A DNA stretch of 64,000 nt from Paracoccaceae bacterium (GTDB taxonomy: Bacteria > Pseudomonadota > Alphaproteobacteria > Rhodobacterales > Rhodobacteraceae). The stretch lies in the NCBI GenBank assembly GCA_014654775.1, contig JACVZW010000075.1, positions 62,001 through 126,000 on the forward strand. The letters run 5' to 3'. Below the pieces are notes generated by a model that did not search any database, had not been told where the DNA came from, and saw nothing but the letters and a program-made list of their open reading frames with translations. This document shows, piece after piece, positions 28,046 through 35,441 of the stretch. Positions within the stretch are counted from its first letter, which is position 1. Each line of letters starts with the position of its first letter. Both the position numbers and the translations under genes were made by a program.

Positions 28046-28315
28046 ATGACCGTCAAGACGACCCTGAGCTTCACCGACCGACACCACAGCTTTCTGACCG
28101 AGAAGGTCGCGGAAGGGGTCTTCGCTTCGCAAAGTGCGGCGGTAGCGGCGGCGCTGGAGCAAATGATCCGCGACGAGGAGGAACGGTCGGTCGCGCTGGA
28201 AGCGATGTCTGACGAGATCCGGTCGCGGATGCAGACGGCAAGGGCGGATTATGTGGACGCGGCACAGGGCTTTGCGGCGGCGCGCGCGCGTATCGGCAAG
28301 ACGAAAGGAGAATGA
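28046..28315 (+). CDS. Type II antitoxin, ParD family-like
   Basis: 89 residues from ATG 28046, which has GGAGG at the correct spacing; a longer frame from 27959 lacks one. The N-terminal segment TVKTTLSFTDRHHSFLTEKVAEGVFASQSAAVAAAL fits a ribbon-helix-helix DNA-binding domain of the ParD/CopG type. The charged C-terminal part would wrap the toxin. Stop overlaps the toxin start (ATGA), the standard antitoxin-first layout. Confidence 0.85.
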   Translation: MTVKTTLSFTDRHHSFLTEKVAEGVFASQSAAVAAALEQMIRDEEERSVALEAMSDEIRSRMQTARADYVDAAQGFAAARARIGKTKGE

Positions 28316-28626
28316 GTTTTCGCGTCCGGCTGCATCCGGCGGTGGCGGATGATCTGACGGCCATCGCCGAGATGATCGCGCGCTATGCCGGGCCCGAGGC
28401 AGCCGAGCGGAAATTGCGCGAGATCGAGGCAGCGGTGATGCGGCTGGCCGAGACGCCGCTGAAAGGCAGCCTGAGATCGGAGATCGCGGCGGGGCTGCGG
28501 GCGGTCCCGGCGGGAAGGAAAGCGGTGATCGCCTTCACGGTGGACGAGGAGCGGCGCGAGGTTCTGGTCCATGTCATCGGCTATGCCGGATCGGACTGGA
28601 TCATCGAAAGCACGCGGCGGAGATGA
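28312..28626 (+). CDS. Type II toxin, RelE/ParE family-like
   Basis: 104 residues. The pattern FRVRLHPAVADDLTAIAEMIARYAGPEAAERKL, then GSLRSEIAAGLRAVPAGRKAVIAFTVDEE and EVLVHVIGYAG, matches the ParE/RelE fold (helical hairpin, then beta sheet). ParE members poison DNA gyrase whereas RelE members cleave mRNA. Pairing with a ParD-type antitoxin favours ParE, but the target is not proven by sequence. Translationally coupled to the antitoxin; ends ten bases before a bidirectional terminator. Confidence 0.85.
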   Translation: MSFRVRLHPAVADDLTAIAEMIARYAGPEAAERKLREIEAAVMRLAETPLKGSLRSEIAAGLRAVPAGRKAVIAFTVDEERREVLVHVIGYAGSDWIIESTRRR

Positions 28627-28635
28627 GGCGACGGA

Positions 28636-28665
28636 AAAGGGCGGCCCGTTTCGGGGCCGCCCTTT
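28636..28665. terminator. Bidirectional terminator between parDE-like and GMC genes
   Basis: AAAGGGCGGCCC (28636-28647) and GGGCCGCCCTTT (28654-28665) form a perfect 12-bp stem with a six-base loop. T- or A-rich flanks on both sides suit two convergent operons. Confidence 0.9.
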
Positions 28666-28683
28666 CCTTTGTTCGGTCGGCTG

Positions 28684-30252
28684 TCAGATGTTGCCCGCCG
28701 ACATTTCGCGGGCGATGTGGTCGGCCTGCCGGATGGCAAGCGCGACGATCGTCAGCGTCGGGTTTTCTGCAGCGCCCGTGGTGAATTGCGACCCGTCCGA
28801 GATGAAGAGGTTCGCCACATCATGGGTCTGACCCCATTTGTTGACGACGCCATCCTCGGGCTTTTCCGACATGCGGTTGGTGCCGAGGTTGTGCGTGCTG
28901 GGATAGGGCGGCGTCGGGAAGGCGCGGGTGGCCCCGACCGCCTCGTAGATCGCCACGCCCTGCTTGAAGGCGTGGTTGCGCATGGCGACGTCATTTGGGT
29001 GATCGTCGAAATGCACGTTCGCCACCTTCAGCCCATACTGGTCTGTCGCATCCGAAAGGGTGACGCGGTTGGTGGCCTGCGGCATGTCCTCGCCCACGAT
29101 CCACATGCCCGCCATGTTTTCGTAATGGTCGAGCGCGGTGGTGAAGCCGCGGCCCCATGCACCGGGGTTGAGGAAGGCCGCCATGAAGGGCAGGCCGAGG
29201 GCGAGGGTTTCCAGTTCGTACCCGCCGACGAAGCCGCGCGACGGATCATGGCGCGACTCATCCTGAATGATGCCGGCCATGGTGGTGCCGCGCCACATGC
29301 GCACCGGCTTGTCGAAGATCGCGTAGACCGATCCGGTGGTGTGGCGCATGTAGTTGCGGCCGACCTGATCGGAAGAGTTCGCGAGCCCGTTCGGGAACAT
29401 GCTGGAGGCCGAGTTCAGGAGGAGGCGGGGCGATTCGAAGCTGTTGCCCGCCACGCAGACGATGCGCGCCGCTTGGAATTGCAGGTTGCCGTCCTTGTCG
29501 AAGTATTCGACCCCGGTCGCCTTGCCTTCGTCATTGTGAAGGATGCGGGCGACATGGGCGCGTTCGCGCACTTCGAGATTGCCCGTCGCTTCGCCCGCCG
29601 GGATGTCGGTATAGGCAGCGGACCATTTCGCGCCCCATTTGCAGCCCTGAAAGCAGAAACCTGTCTGCTGGCAGGCCATGCGGCCATCGTAATCGGTCGA
29701 GTTGATGGCCATGCGCCCGGTGTGGACTTCCTTATAGCCCAGCGCCTGTGCGCCCTTTTCGAAGACCTTGTAGTTGTTGTTGCCCGGCAGACCGGCGCGG
29801 TCGCCCGTGCGCGTCACACCCAGCTTGGTTTCGGCCTTTTCATACCACGGCGCCATTTCGGCGGCGTCGATCGGCCAGTCGAGGAGCGAGGCCCCTTCGA
29901 CCGCGCCATAGGTGGTGAGCGCCTTCCATTCATGGTCCTGGAAGCGGATCGAGGCGCCCGCCCAGTGGGTGGTGGTGCCGCCGACGGCCTTGACGATCCA
30001 TGCCGGAAGTCCGCCGAAGTCCTTGGCCACGCGCCACGAGCCGCTGGTGGTGCGGGCGTCGAGCCAAGCGAGCTGGGTGAAGCTTTCCCATTCATCGTTG
30101 ATGTAATCCTCGGGGAGGTAGCGACCCCCCGCTTCGAGGGCCACGACCTTGACGCCCTTTTGCGCCAGTTCGTTGGCCAGAACACCGCCGCCCGCGCCGG
30201 TGCCGATGATGACGACAACGGAGTCGTCGTTCAGGTCGAATTTCGCAACCAT
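28684..30252 (-). CDS. GMC-family FAD oxidoreductase (gluconate 2-dehydrogenase-like large subunit)
   Basis: 522 residues. The Rossmann FAD site VVVIIGTGAGGGVLANELAQ, the GGTTTHWAGASIRFQ segment, CVAGNSFESPRLLLNS and the C-terminal active-site His/Asn region (STHNLGTNRM; TTGAAENPTLTIVALAIR) place it in the membrane-linked GMC dehydrogenases that oxidise sugars, sugar acids or alcohols in the periplasm. The next gene upstream encodes the matching small Tat-exported subunit, 14 bases away. No cytochrome c subunit is nearby. A cysteine-containing patch (GFCFQGCKWGAK) may carry a cofactor or disulfide. Substrate unknown. Confidence 0.88.
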   Translation of the reverse strand: MVAKFDLNDDSVVVIIGTGAGGGVLANELAQKGVKVVALEAGGRYLPEDYINDEWESFTQLAWLDARTTSGSWRVAKDFGGLPAWIVKAVGGTTTHWAGASIRFQDHEWKALTTYGAVEGASLLDWPIDAAEMAPWYEKAETKLGVTRTGDRAGLPGNNNYKVFEKGAQALGYKEVHTGRMAINSTDYDGRMACQQTGFCFQGCKWGAKWSAAYTDIPAGEATGNLEVRERAHVARILHNDEGKATGVEYFDKDGNLQFQAARIVCVAGNSFESPRLLLNSASSMFPNGLANSSDQVGRNYMRHTTGSVYAIFDKPVRMWRGTTMAGIIQDESRHDPSRGFVGGYELETLALGLPFMAAFLNPGAWGRGFTTALDHYENMAGMWIVGEDMPQATNRVTLSDATDQYGLKVANVHFDDHPNDVAMRNHAFKQGVAIYEAVGATRAFPTPPYPSTHNLGTNRMSEKPEDGVVNKWGQTHDVANLFISDGSQFTTGAAENPTLTIVALAIRQADHIAREMSAGNI

Positions 30253-30266
30253 TGGTCCGCCTCCCC

Positions 30267-30791
30267 TTACAGCCAGTTGATGTCGTCGAAGCCGCGCTCG
30301 ATATAGCCGCCGAGCGAGAAGCTTTCGCCCTCGTAGCCGAAGATCGGCCAGAGGTCCTTCTGGTTGTAGAGGCCGGTCACGAGGCCCGCGCGGACCGTCT
30401 GGAAGAAGGCCCCGCCTTCGATGGCCTTGAGGACGGCGACGCGGTCTTCTTCCCAGCCGATCGACAGGTAATCGGCATGGCCTGCGGCAACGGCCGCGGC
30501 GTTGAGTTCGGCGATGCCTGCCTCGACCTTTTCGGCGTTCTCGGCGCTGTCATAGCCTTTGACGGCGACAGCGTAGAACTGGTCGGCGACCTGATCGTGG
30601 GGGTAGATGTCCCGCGCCATCTGGATGAGCGTGGCCATCGATTCCGGTTTGATTGCGGTGGTTTCCATCGCCCAAGCGGCATTGCCGGATGCGACGAAGC
30701 CCGCGCCGACGACAAGGCTGGCCCCCGCCGCGACCGAGCGCGACAGCAGCTGGCGGCGCGTCAGGCCCCGGCTTTTCAGTGGTTGTGTCAT
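30267..30791 (-). CDS. Gluconate 2-dehydrogenase subunit 3-like protein, Tat-exported
   Basis: 174 residues from ATG 30791 (MTQPLKSRGL), preceded by GGGAGGAGA. A twin-arginine signal (LTRRQLLSRSVAAGASLVVGAG) targets it folded to the periplasm, where it would carry the GMC subunit encoded directly downstream. The rest (ARDIYPHDQVADQFYAVAVKGYD, LYNQKDLWPIFGYEGESFSLGGY) matches the gluconate 2-dehydrogenase subunit 3 family. Co-transcribed with the GMC gene. Confidence 0.88.
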   Translation of the reverse strand: MTQPLKSRGLTRRQLLSRSVAAGASLVVGAGFVASGNAAWAMETTAIKPESMATLIQMARDIYPHDQVADQFYAVAVKGYDSAENAEKVEAGIAELNAAAVAAGHADYLSIGWEEDRVAVLKAIEGGAFFQTVRAGLVTGLYNQKDLWPIFGYEGESFSLGGYIERGFDDINWL

Positions 30792-30865
30792 TGTCTCCTC
30801 CCTGAGCATGACGTTTTGCGGTGCGGGCGCGGGCGGCTCCTCCTGCCGCCTGTGCCCGATTTGGT

Positions 30866-31261
30866 TCAGAGGTAGCGACCGGCCCTTTGCAGCACCTCGA
30901 TCTGGTAGCCATCGGGATCGGCGATGAAGAAGAAGCGGGCGATCACCGTGCCGCCGGGGGCGAAATCCACCAGCTTGCGCGGGGCGAGGCCAGCCGCGGT
31001 GAGGCGGGCATGTTCGGCATCGAGATCGGTAACGGAGAAGGCGAGGTGGCCGTAGCCATCGCCGAGGTTGTAGGGCTCTGTCCGGCCCTTGTTGACCGTG
31101 AGTTCCAGTTCGAAGCCGGTTTCCGGATTCGAGAGGTAAATCAGGGTGAAACTGTCGAAATCGAGCCGATCCGCGACCTTGAGCCCGAAGGCCTGATCGT
31201 AGAACGACACTGAGCGTGCCTCGTCGAGCACGCGGATCATGCTGTGTATGGCCTTCGCCAC
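30866..31261 (-). CDS. VOC/glyoxalase-family protein (lactoylglutathione lyase-like)
   Basis: 131 residues. The start is GTG 31261, supported by GGAGGAA upstream. Paired beta-alpha-beta modules of the vicinal oxygen chelate fold: IHSMIRVLDEARSVSFYDQAFG, FELELTVNKG, GYGHLAFSV, FFFIADPDGYQIEVLQR. The putative metal residues (His near position 6, Glu in LELT, His in GHLAF, Glu in IEVLQ) are in glyoxalase I places. A role in methylglyoxal removal is likely, but related members have other substrates. It lies 74 bases upstream of the dehydrogenase pair on the same strand. Confidence 0.85.
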   Translation of the reverse strand: MAKAIHSMIRVLDEARSVSFYDQAFGLKVADRLDFDSFTLIYLSNPETGFELELTVNKGRTEPYNLGDGYGHLAFSVTDLDAEHARLTAAGLAPRKLVDFAPGGTVIARFFFIADPDGYQIEVLQRAGRYL

Positions 31262-31357
31262 CGTCTTCCTCCGTCAGGTCTTGCTGGACTGTCCTGAGGA
31301 GAAGTGTGGAATCGATCCGGCGGGGGCGGGTAGTAGGTCTATACTACGCTTTGATTT

Positions 31358-31654
31358 TCACTCGGCCGCGAGGGCGTGGGCGCTGCGGGCGGCGGCGCGG
31401 GCGTCCATGTGGATGAGGCAGGCGCAGCGCAGGAGCGAGGTGAAGTTTTCCGGTTCACCGCGTTGTTCCAGCACTTCGGAGTGCAGCTTGGATACGAAGG
31501 CGGGGGTGGTGGTCCCTTCCGTCGTAGCGATGTCATCAATGATTTCCCAGAACGCGCGTTCCAGCCGGATGCTGGTGCTTTGGCCGTTCAGGCGCAGGCG
31601 TCGGGTTATACTTTCGTAACGGGTGGGGTCTTGCCCCGCGAAGACCTGGCACAT
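31358..31654 (-). CDS. Ribbon-helix-helix domain protein
   Basis: 98 residues, ATG 31654 with GGGAGGAT upstream. The central part (RLRLNGQSTSIRLERAFWEIIDDIA) reads as an RHH_4-type ribbon-helix-helix DNA-binding domain; the rest (PAFVSKLHSEVLEQRGEPENFTSLLRCACLIHMDA) fits that family. No toxin partner is adjacent. It is probably a small regulator; targets unknown. Confidence 0.75.
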   Translation of the reverse strand: MCQVFAGQDPTRYESITRRLRLNGQSTSIRLERAFWEIIDDIATTEGTTTPAFVSKLHSEVLEQRGEPENFTSLLRCACLIHMDARAAARSAHALAAE

Positions 31655-31837
31655 GGTTGATCCTCCCTTTTGGTGTCCCTCCGTCGGTGGGGGGGATGGT
31701 CATTCAAGTAAAGCGGGAGCGCAGGCGGCAAGGCAAGGCGCGCGGGAATGAGACATAAGTCGTAGGTCGCCATTCTGCAGCGTTGCGCGGGCGTGCCGAA
31801 CGTGCGGTTATCGGGTGGAATGGGCGGGGGCGCGGGG

Positions 31838-32692
31838 ATGCGGAACGGGGCGTGGCTGTTGATGCTGCCTGCGGCGGCGGTGATGGCCTTCGTTGGGGTG
31901 CTGCCGCTGATCGCGGTGTTCAACTATGCGCTGCACGACATCTTTTCTCTGGCCGATGTGCATTGGGTGGGGGTGGAGTGGTATGAGGAGATCGTCACCT
32001 CTTCCCGGTTTCATGAGAGCCTGCTGCGGAGCCTGATGTTTTCCGCCGTGGTCCTGTCGGTGCAGGTGCCGTTGGGGGTGGGGATTGCGCTGCTGCTGCG
32101 GGGGGCGCGGGGGGCGGTGCTGGTGCTGATGCTGGTGGCGCTGCCGCTGGTCGTGCCGTGGAACATGATCGGAATGATGTGGCTGGGGCTGATCGACCCT
32201 GCGACGGGGATCGTGGGGCAGGCGCTGGCGGCGGCGGGGGTGGTGTTCGACTGGAAGTTCACCGCGTGGCAGACGTGGCTGCTGCTGGTGGTGATCGATA
32301 CGTGGCACTGGCTGGGGCTGGTGGTGATCCTTGCCTATGCGGGGCTGTCGGGGATATCGGCGGAATACTATCGGGCGGCGGCCATCGACGGGGCGTCGCG
32401 CTGGGCGGTGTTCCGGCATATCGAGGTGCCACGCATCGCCGCGCCGATGGGGATCGTGCTGCTGCTGCGGTTCGTCGACAGTTTCATGATTTACACCGAG
32501 GCCTTCACCATCAATGCGGGTGGGCCGGACATGGCCACGCATTTTCTGGCCATCGACCTTGGGGAAGAGATTAAGGGGTTCAGCTATGGGTCGGCGGCGG
32601 CGCGGTCGATGGTGTATTTCCTGATCGTGATCTCGGTGGTCTGGGCCTTTGTCCGCATCGCGGGCCTGTCGCGGCAAGAGGAGGGGGTATGA
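31838..32692 (+). CDS. Sugar-type ABC transporter permease (MalF/UgpA-like)
   Basis: 285 residues from ATG 31838; ATG 31820 or GTG 31793 would lengthen it slightly. Six hydrophobic segments and the cytoplasmic EAA loop (YYRAAAIDGASRWAVFRHIEVPRI) identify a binding-protein-dependent sugar permease. It overlaps the next permease gene (ATGA). No substrate-binding protein or ATPase is adjacent: the flanking genes are a ribbon-helix-helix protein and a secreted protein. This half transporter would need partners from elsewhere, or is a remnant. Confidence 0.87.
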   Translation: MRNGAWLLMLPAAAVMAFVGVLPLIAVFNYALHDIFSLADVHWVGVEWYEEIVTSSRFHESLLRSLMFSAVVLSVQVPLGVGIALLLRGARGAVLVLMLVALPLVVPWNMIGMMWLGLIDPATGIVGQALAAAGVVFDWKFTAWQTWLLLVVIDTWHWLGLVVILAYAGLSGISAEYYRAAAIDGASRWAVFRHIEVPRIAAPMGIVLLLRFVDSFMIYTEAFTINAGGPDMATHFLAIDLGEEIKGFSYGSAAARSMVYFLIVISVVWAFVRIAGLSRQEEGV

Positions 32693-33480
32693 GGAGGGTC
32701 TTGCTGCGCGGAGCGGTGTTCGCGGCGCTGGCATTGTTCATCCTGCTGCCCTTGGTGCAGACCTTTGCGTTGAGCTTCATGTCCACCCTGCCGCGGGACG
32801 GGATGGTGGAGGGGGAGTGGAGCCTGATCAACTATCGCAACATCGCGGCGGACCCGGTGCTGGTGGAGTCGATCTTCAATTCGCTGACCTATGTGCTGCT
32901 GAATGTGGGCTTATGTCTGGCCGCGGGGCTGCCTGCGGCCTATGCGCTGGCGCGGTATCGGTTCGTGGGGGACCGGCATTTCCTGTTCCTGATGCTGGCC
33001 TTCCGGGTGACGCCGCCGGTGGTTCTGTCGCTGCCGATTTTCATCCTGTTTGCGCAGATGGGGCTGGTGAACCGGCCCTTAGGGATTGCGCTGGTGCATT
33101 GCCTGTTCAACCTGCCCATCGCGATCTGGATTCTGGAAAGCTTCATCCGCGCCGTGCCGAGGGAGTTTGACGAGACGGCCTTTTTGGACGGGCATTCCCT
33201 GCCGGGGTTCATGGTGAAGCGGTTGATCCCGGCGATTGCGCCGGGGATCGGGGTGGCGGCGTTCTTCTGTTTCGTCTTTTCATGGGTGGAGGTGGTGTTT
33301 GCGCGCATCCTGACGGTGACGGCGGGCAAGCCGATCACCATGGCGATCAACGCGCTGTTCACCTTTCAAACGGATACCGGGCTGGTCATGGCGATGACGG
33401 TTGTATCGCTGATCCCCGGTGTGGGGATGATCTGGTTCGTGCGCAACCACATCGCGCGGGGCTTCACGATTCGGGCGTGA
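32689..33480 (+). CDS. Sugar-type ABC transporter permease (MalG/UgpE-like)
   Basis: 263 residues with six hydrophobic stretches; the EAA loop reads FDETAFLDGHSLPGFMVKRLIPAIAPG. It partners the preceding permease, starting inside its stop codon. A good T-tailed terminator follows about 90 bases downstream, so the operon contains these two genes only. Confidence 0.87.
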   Translation: MRRVLLRGAVFAALALFILLPLVQTFALSFMSTLPRDGMVEGEWSLINYRNIAADPVLVESIFNSLTYVLLNVGLCLAAGLPAAYALARYRFVGDRHFLFLMLAFRVTPPVVLSLPIFILFAQMGLVNRPLGIALVHCLFNLPIAIWILESFIRAVPREFDETAFLDGHSLPGFMVKRLIPAIAPGIGVAAFFCFVFSWVEVVFARILTVTAGKPITMAINALFTFQTDTGLVMAMTVVSLIPGVGMIWFVRNHIARGFTIRA

Positions 33481-33567
33481 GAGACGCGATCTTGCCCGTG
33501 GGGGGGGTGTGGAAAAACCTGTGGAAAACATGTGCGCAGTGCGACTGCGTCGCATCTTCATGGGGTT

Positions 33568-33587
33568 TGGGGGATTTCCCCCATTTT
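33568..33587 (+). terminator. Intrinsic terminator after the permease pair
   Basis: TGGGGG-ATTT-CCCCCA (33568-33583) followed by TTTT. It is about 90 bases beyond the second permease stop. The 203-base gap also holds two TGTGGAAAA repeats (33508-33516, 33520-33528) and the palindrome ATTACGTAAT (33598-33607). Confidence 0.75.
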
Positions 33588-33683
33588 GTGCCCATACATT
33601 ACGTAATTCATCTGAATAGATGTTGCAGGGTTGGATTGCCCTCTGTCATGCTAAAGACGGGAGAGGGGCGAGCGAGGAAAAAA

Positions 33684-34265
33684 ATGATAAAGATAATGAG
33701 GGCAGTGGCGGCAGTGATGCTGCTGGCAACAGGTGCGCAGGCGGCGACGGTGGATGGGTTATTCGCTCTTGGTGGTGGGTTGGTCGACAACCCTCAGGCC
33801 GGGCAAACATACTATTTTTCGATAACGCTTGATAACGCTGATCTTGAGCCCTTGCCAAACGGGTTGACCCAGGGGGCTGTCGTTGGTTCTAGGCTACAAA
33901 TGACCATCTCAGGTCAGGGGAAAACGCAAAGCAGTTCCGGGATGGTCTTGGGGTCCGGGTTGACCTACTGGTACCAATGGATCTGGGAGGCCAACGGACT
34001 GACGGACTTCCAGTTCAAGGATGGCACCCTTTTGCGATACCTGAACGGTAAAACGACAGGAACCGTCGTGACGGGCGACACGATTGGGCCTTTCGTGGGT
34101 ACGAGCTTCGTAACGCAGAAGATCGACCCGCTCGACGCAAACCTGCGTCTGGCAGCGATTAACCCGACCCCCGTCCCGATCGGCGGCACGCTGCCGCTAA
34201 TGCTGTCGGCGCTGGGTCTTGGGGCGCTGGTGATGCGGCGGCGGGCGAAAGCGGCGCTGGCCTGA
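33684..34265 (+). CDS. Secreted protein with VPLPA/PEP-CTERM-type sorting tail
   Basis: 193 residues from ATG 33684 (GAGGAAAA upstream). A short signal peptide (MRAVAAVMLLATGAQA) and a C-terminal tripartite signal (PVPIGGTLPLMLSALGLGALVMRRR) flank a beta-rich middle without a recognised domain. This is the exosortase-processed VPLPA-CTERM layout known from Rhodobacterales. The AT content is somewhat higher than in its neighbours. No exosortase lies in the window. Its stop abuts the convergent HlyD-family gene with no gap. The exported protein may be part of the extracellular matrix (inference). Confidence 0.8.
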   Translation: MIKIMRAVAAVMLLATGAQAATVDGLFALGGGLVDNPQAGQTYYFSITLDNADLEPLPNGLTQGAVVGSRLQMTISGQGKTQSSSGMVLGSGLTYWYQWIWEANGLTDFQFKDGTLLRYLNGKTTGTVVTGDTIGPFVGTSFVTQKIDPLDANLRLAAINPTPVPIGGTLPLMLSALGLGALVMRRRAKAALA

Positions 34266-35441
34266 TCAGCGTTCGCGCAAGGCTTCTGACCCGCGCCAGA
34301 GGGGGCGGGTCAGGTAGCGCAGGATGGTTTTGCCACCTGTTTGAAACTCTACCTCCGCCTGCATGCCGGGGCGGATGGCGAGGGTTTGCTGACGTTCGGT
34401 CAATTCGGTCAGGTCCACCCGCAGCGTGACGCGATAATGCGGCTCTGCCTCGCGCGTGGTTTCGTCGCGGAAGGTGTCGGCCGAGACGAAGGTCACCGTG
34501 GCGGGCAGGGTGCCGTAGATCGTGTAATCATAGGCCGAAAGCTTGACCGTCGCGCGCTGGCCTTCGCGCAGGGCGGCGATGTCGGCGGGCCTGACGCGCG
34601 CCTCGATGAAGAGGCCGGAGTCGAGCGGGATGATCTGAAGGATTTCCTCGCCGGGCCGGACGACGCCGCCGATGGTCGTGACGGCAATGCGGTTGACCAC
34701 CCCGCGCATGGGCGCGGTGAGCGTGGTGCGGGCCAGTTGATCCTGAGACAGGCGAAGGCGCTGGCGCAGCGAGGCGAGTTCTCCTTCCGTGGTGGCGAAG
34801 GCATCGGCGCGTTCCAGACGGGCCTGCGTTTCGATGTCGTCCAGACGCGATTGGGCATCGGCGCGGGCCTTTTCGGCGCGGGTGCGTTCGATTTCCGGGG
34901 CGAGGCCCTGATCGGCCATGCGGCGGATCATGTCTTCTTCTTCCAGCGCCTGATCCAGCACGGCCTGCGCGCCTGCCCGGCGCGAGGTGAGATCGGAAAG
35001 GCGCGCGGCGAGCAGGGCCTGTTCCGAGGCGAGGATATCGGGGACGCGGGCGGCGAGGTCTGGCGGGGCGGTGAAGTTGTCCTGTCCGTCGAATTCGGCC
35101 TGAAGGCGCAGGCGGCGGATATCCAGCGCGGCGATCTGGTCGGTCAGGTCATCGACCGTGGCCTGATACTGGGTGCCGTGCAGTTGGGCGAGGGTCTGGC
35201 CTGCCTCGACCGTGTCGCCTTCGGCAACGTGGAGCGCGGCGAGGATGCCACCTTCGAGGTTCTGGATGATCTGCGGGCGCGAGGAGGGGACGATCTGGCC
35301 GGGGGCGCGGACGATCTCCTCGACCCAAGCGAAGGCGGCCCAGAGGAGGAAGGCGGCGACGGTGACCGCGATCAGGCGGATGATGCGCGAGGGCGTGCGG
35401 GCGCGGGTGTCGAGCGGCGGATCGAAGGTGGAGAGCGTCAT
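34266..35441 (-). CDS. HlyD-family membrane-fusion protein of type I secretion
   Basis: 391 residues from ATG 35441, which overlaps the ABC gene stop (ATGA). One N-terminal transmembrane segment (IIRLIAVTVAAFLLWAAFAWV) precedes a lipoyl/beta-barrel start (IVRAPGQIVPSSRPQIIQNLEGGIL), a long coiled-coil region (about 95-230), and the second lipoyl half plus C-terminal beta barrel (TAPMRGVVNRIAVTTIGGVVRPGEEILQI). This is the LapC/HlyD plan. It bridges the ABC protein and the TolC-like channel encoded upstream in the same operon. Confidence 0.93.
   Translation of the reverse strand: MTLSTFDPPLDTRARTPSRIIRLIAVTVAAFLLWAAFAWVEEIVRAPGQIVPSSRPQIIQNLEGGILAALHVAEGDTVEAGQTLAQLHGTQYQATVDDLTDQIAALDIRRLRLQAEFDGQDNFTAPPDLAARVPDILASEQALLAARLSDLTSRRAGAQAVLDQALEEEDMIRRMADQGLAPEIERTRAEKARADAQSRLDDIETQARLERADAFATTEGELASLRQRLRLSQDQLARTTLTAPMRGVVNRIAVTTIGGVVRPGEEILQIIPLDSGLFIEARVRPADIAALREGQRATVKLSAYDYTIYGTLPATVTFVSADTFRDETTREAEPHYRVTLRVDLTELTERQQTLAIRPGMQAEVEFQTGGKTILRYLTRPLWRGSEALRER

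Noticed and set aside
31793-31837. Longer start for the first orphan permease
   Set aside because: The added Gly-rich residues are atypical and the upstream GTG has no good ribosome site; kept only as an alternative.
33508-33607. Replication origin
   Set aside because: Only two relaxed DnaA-like boxes, no dnaA/dnaN/hemE/parAB genes and a normal operon context.
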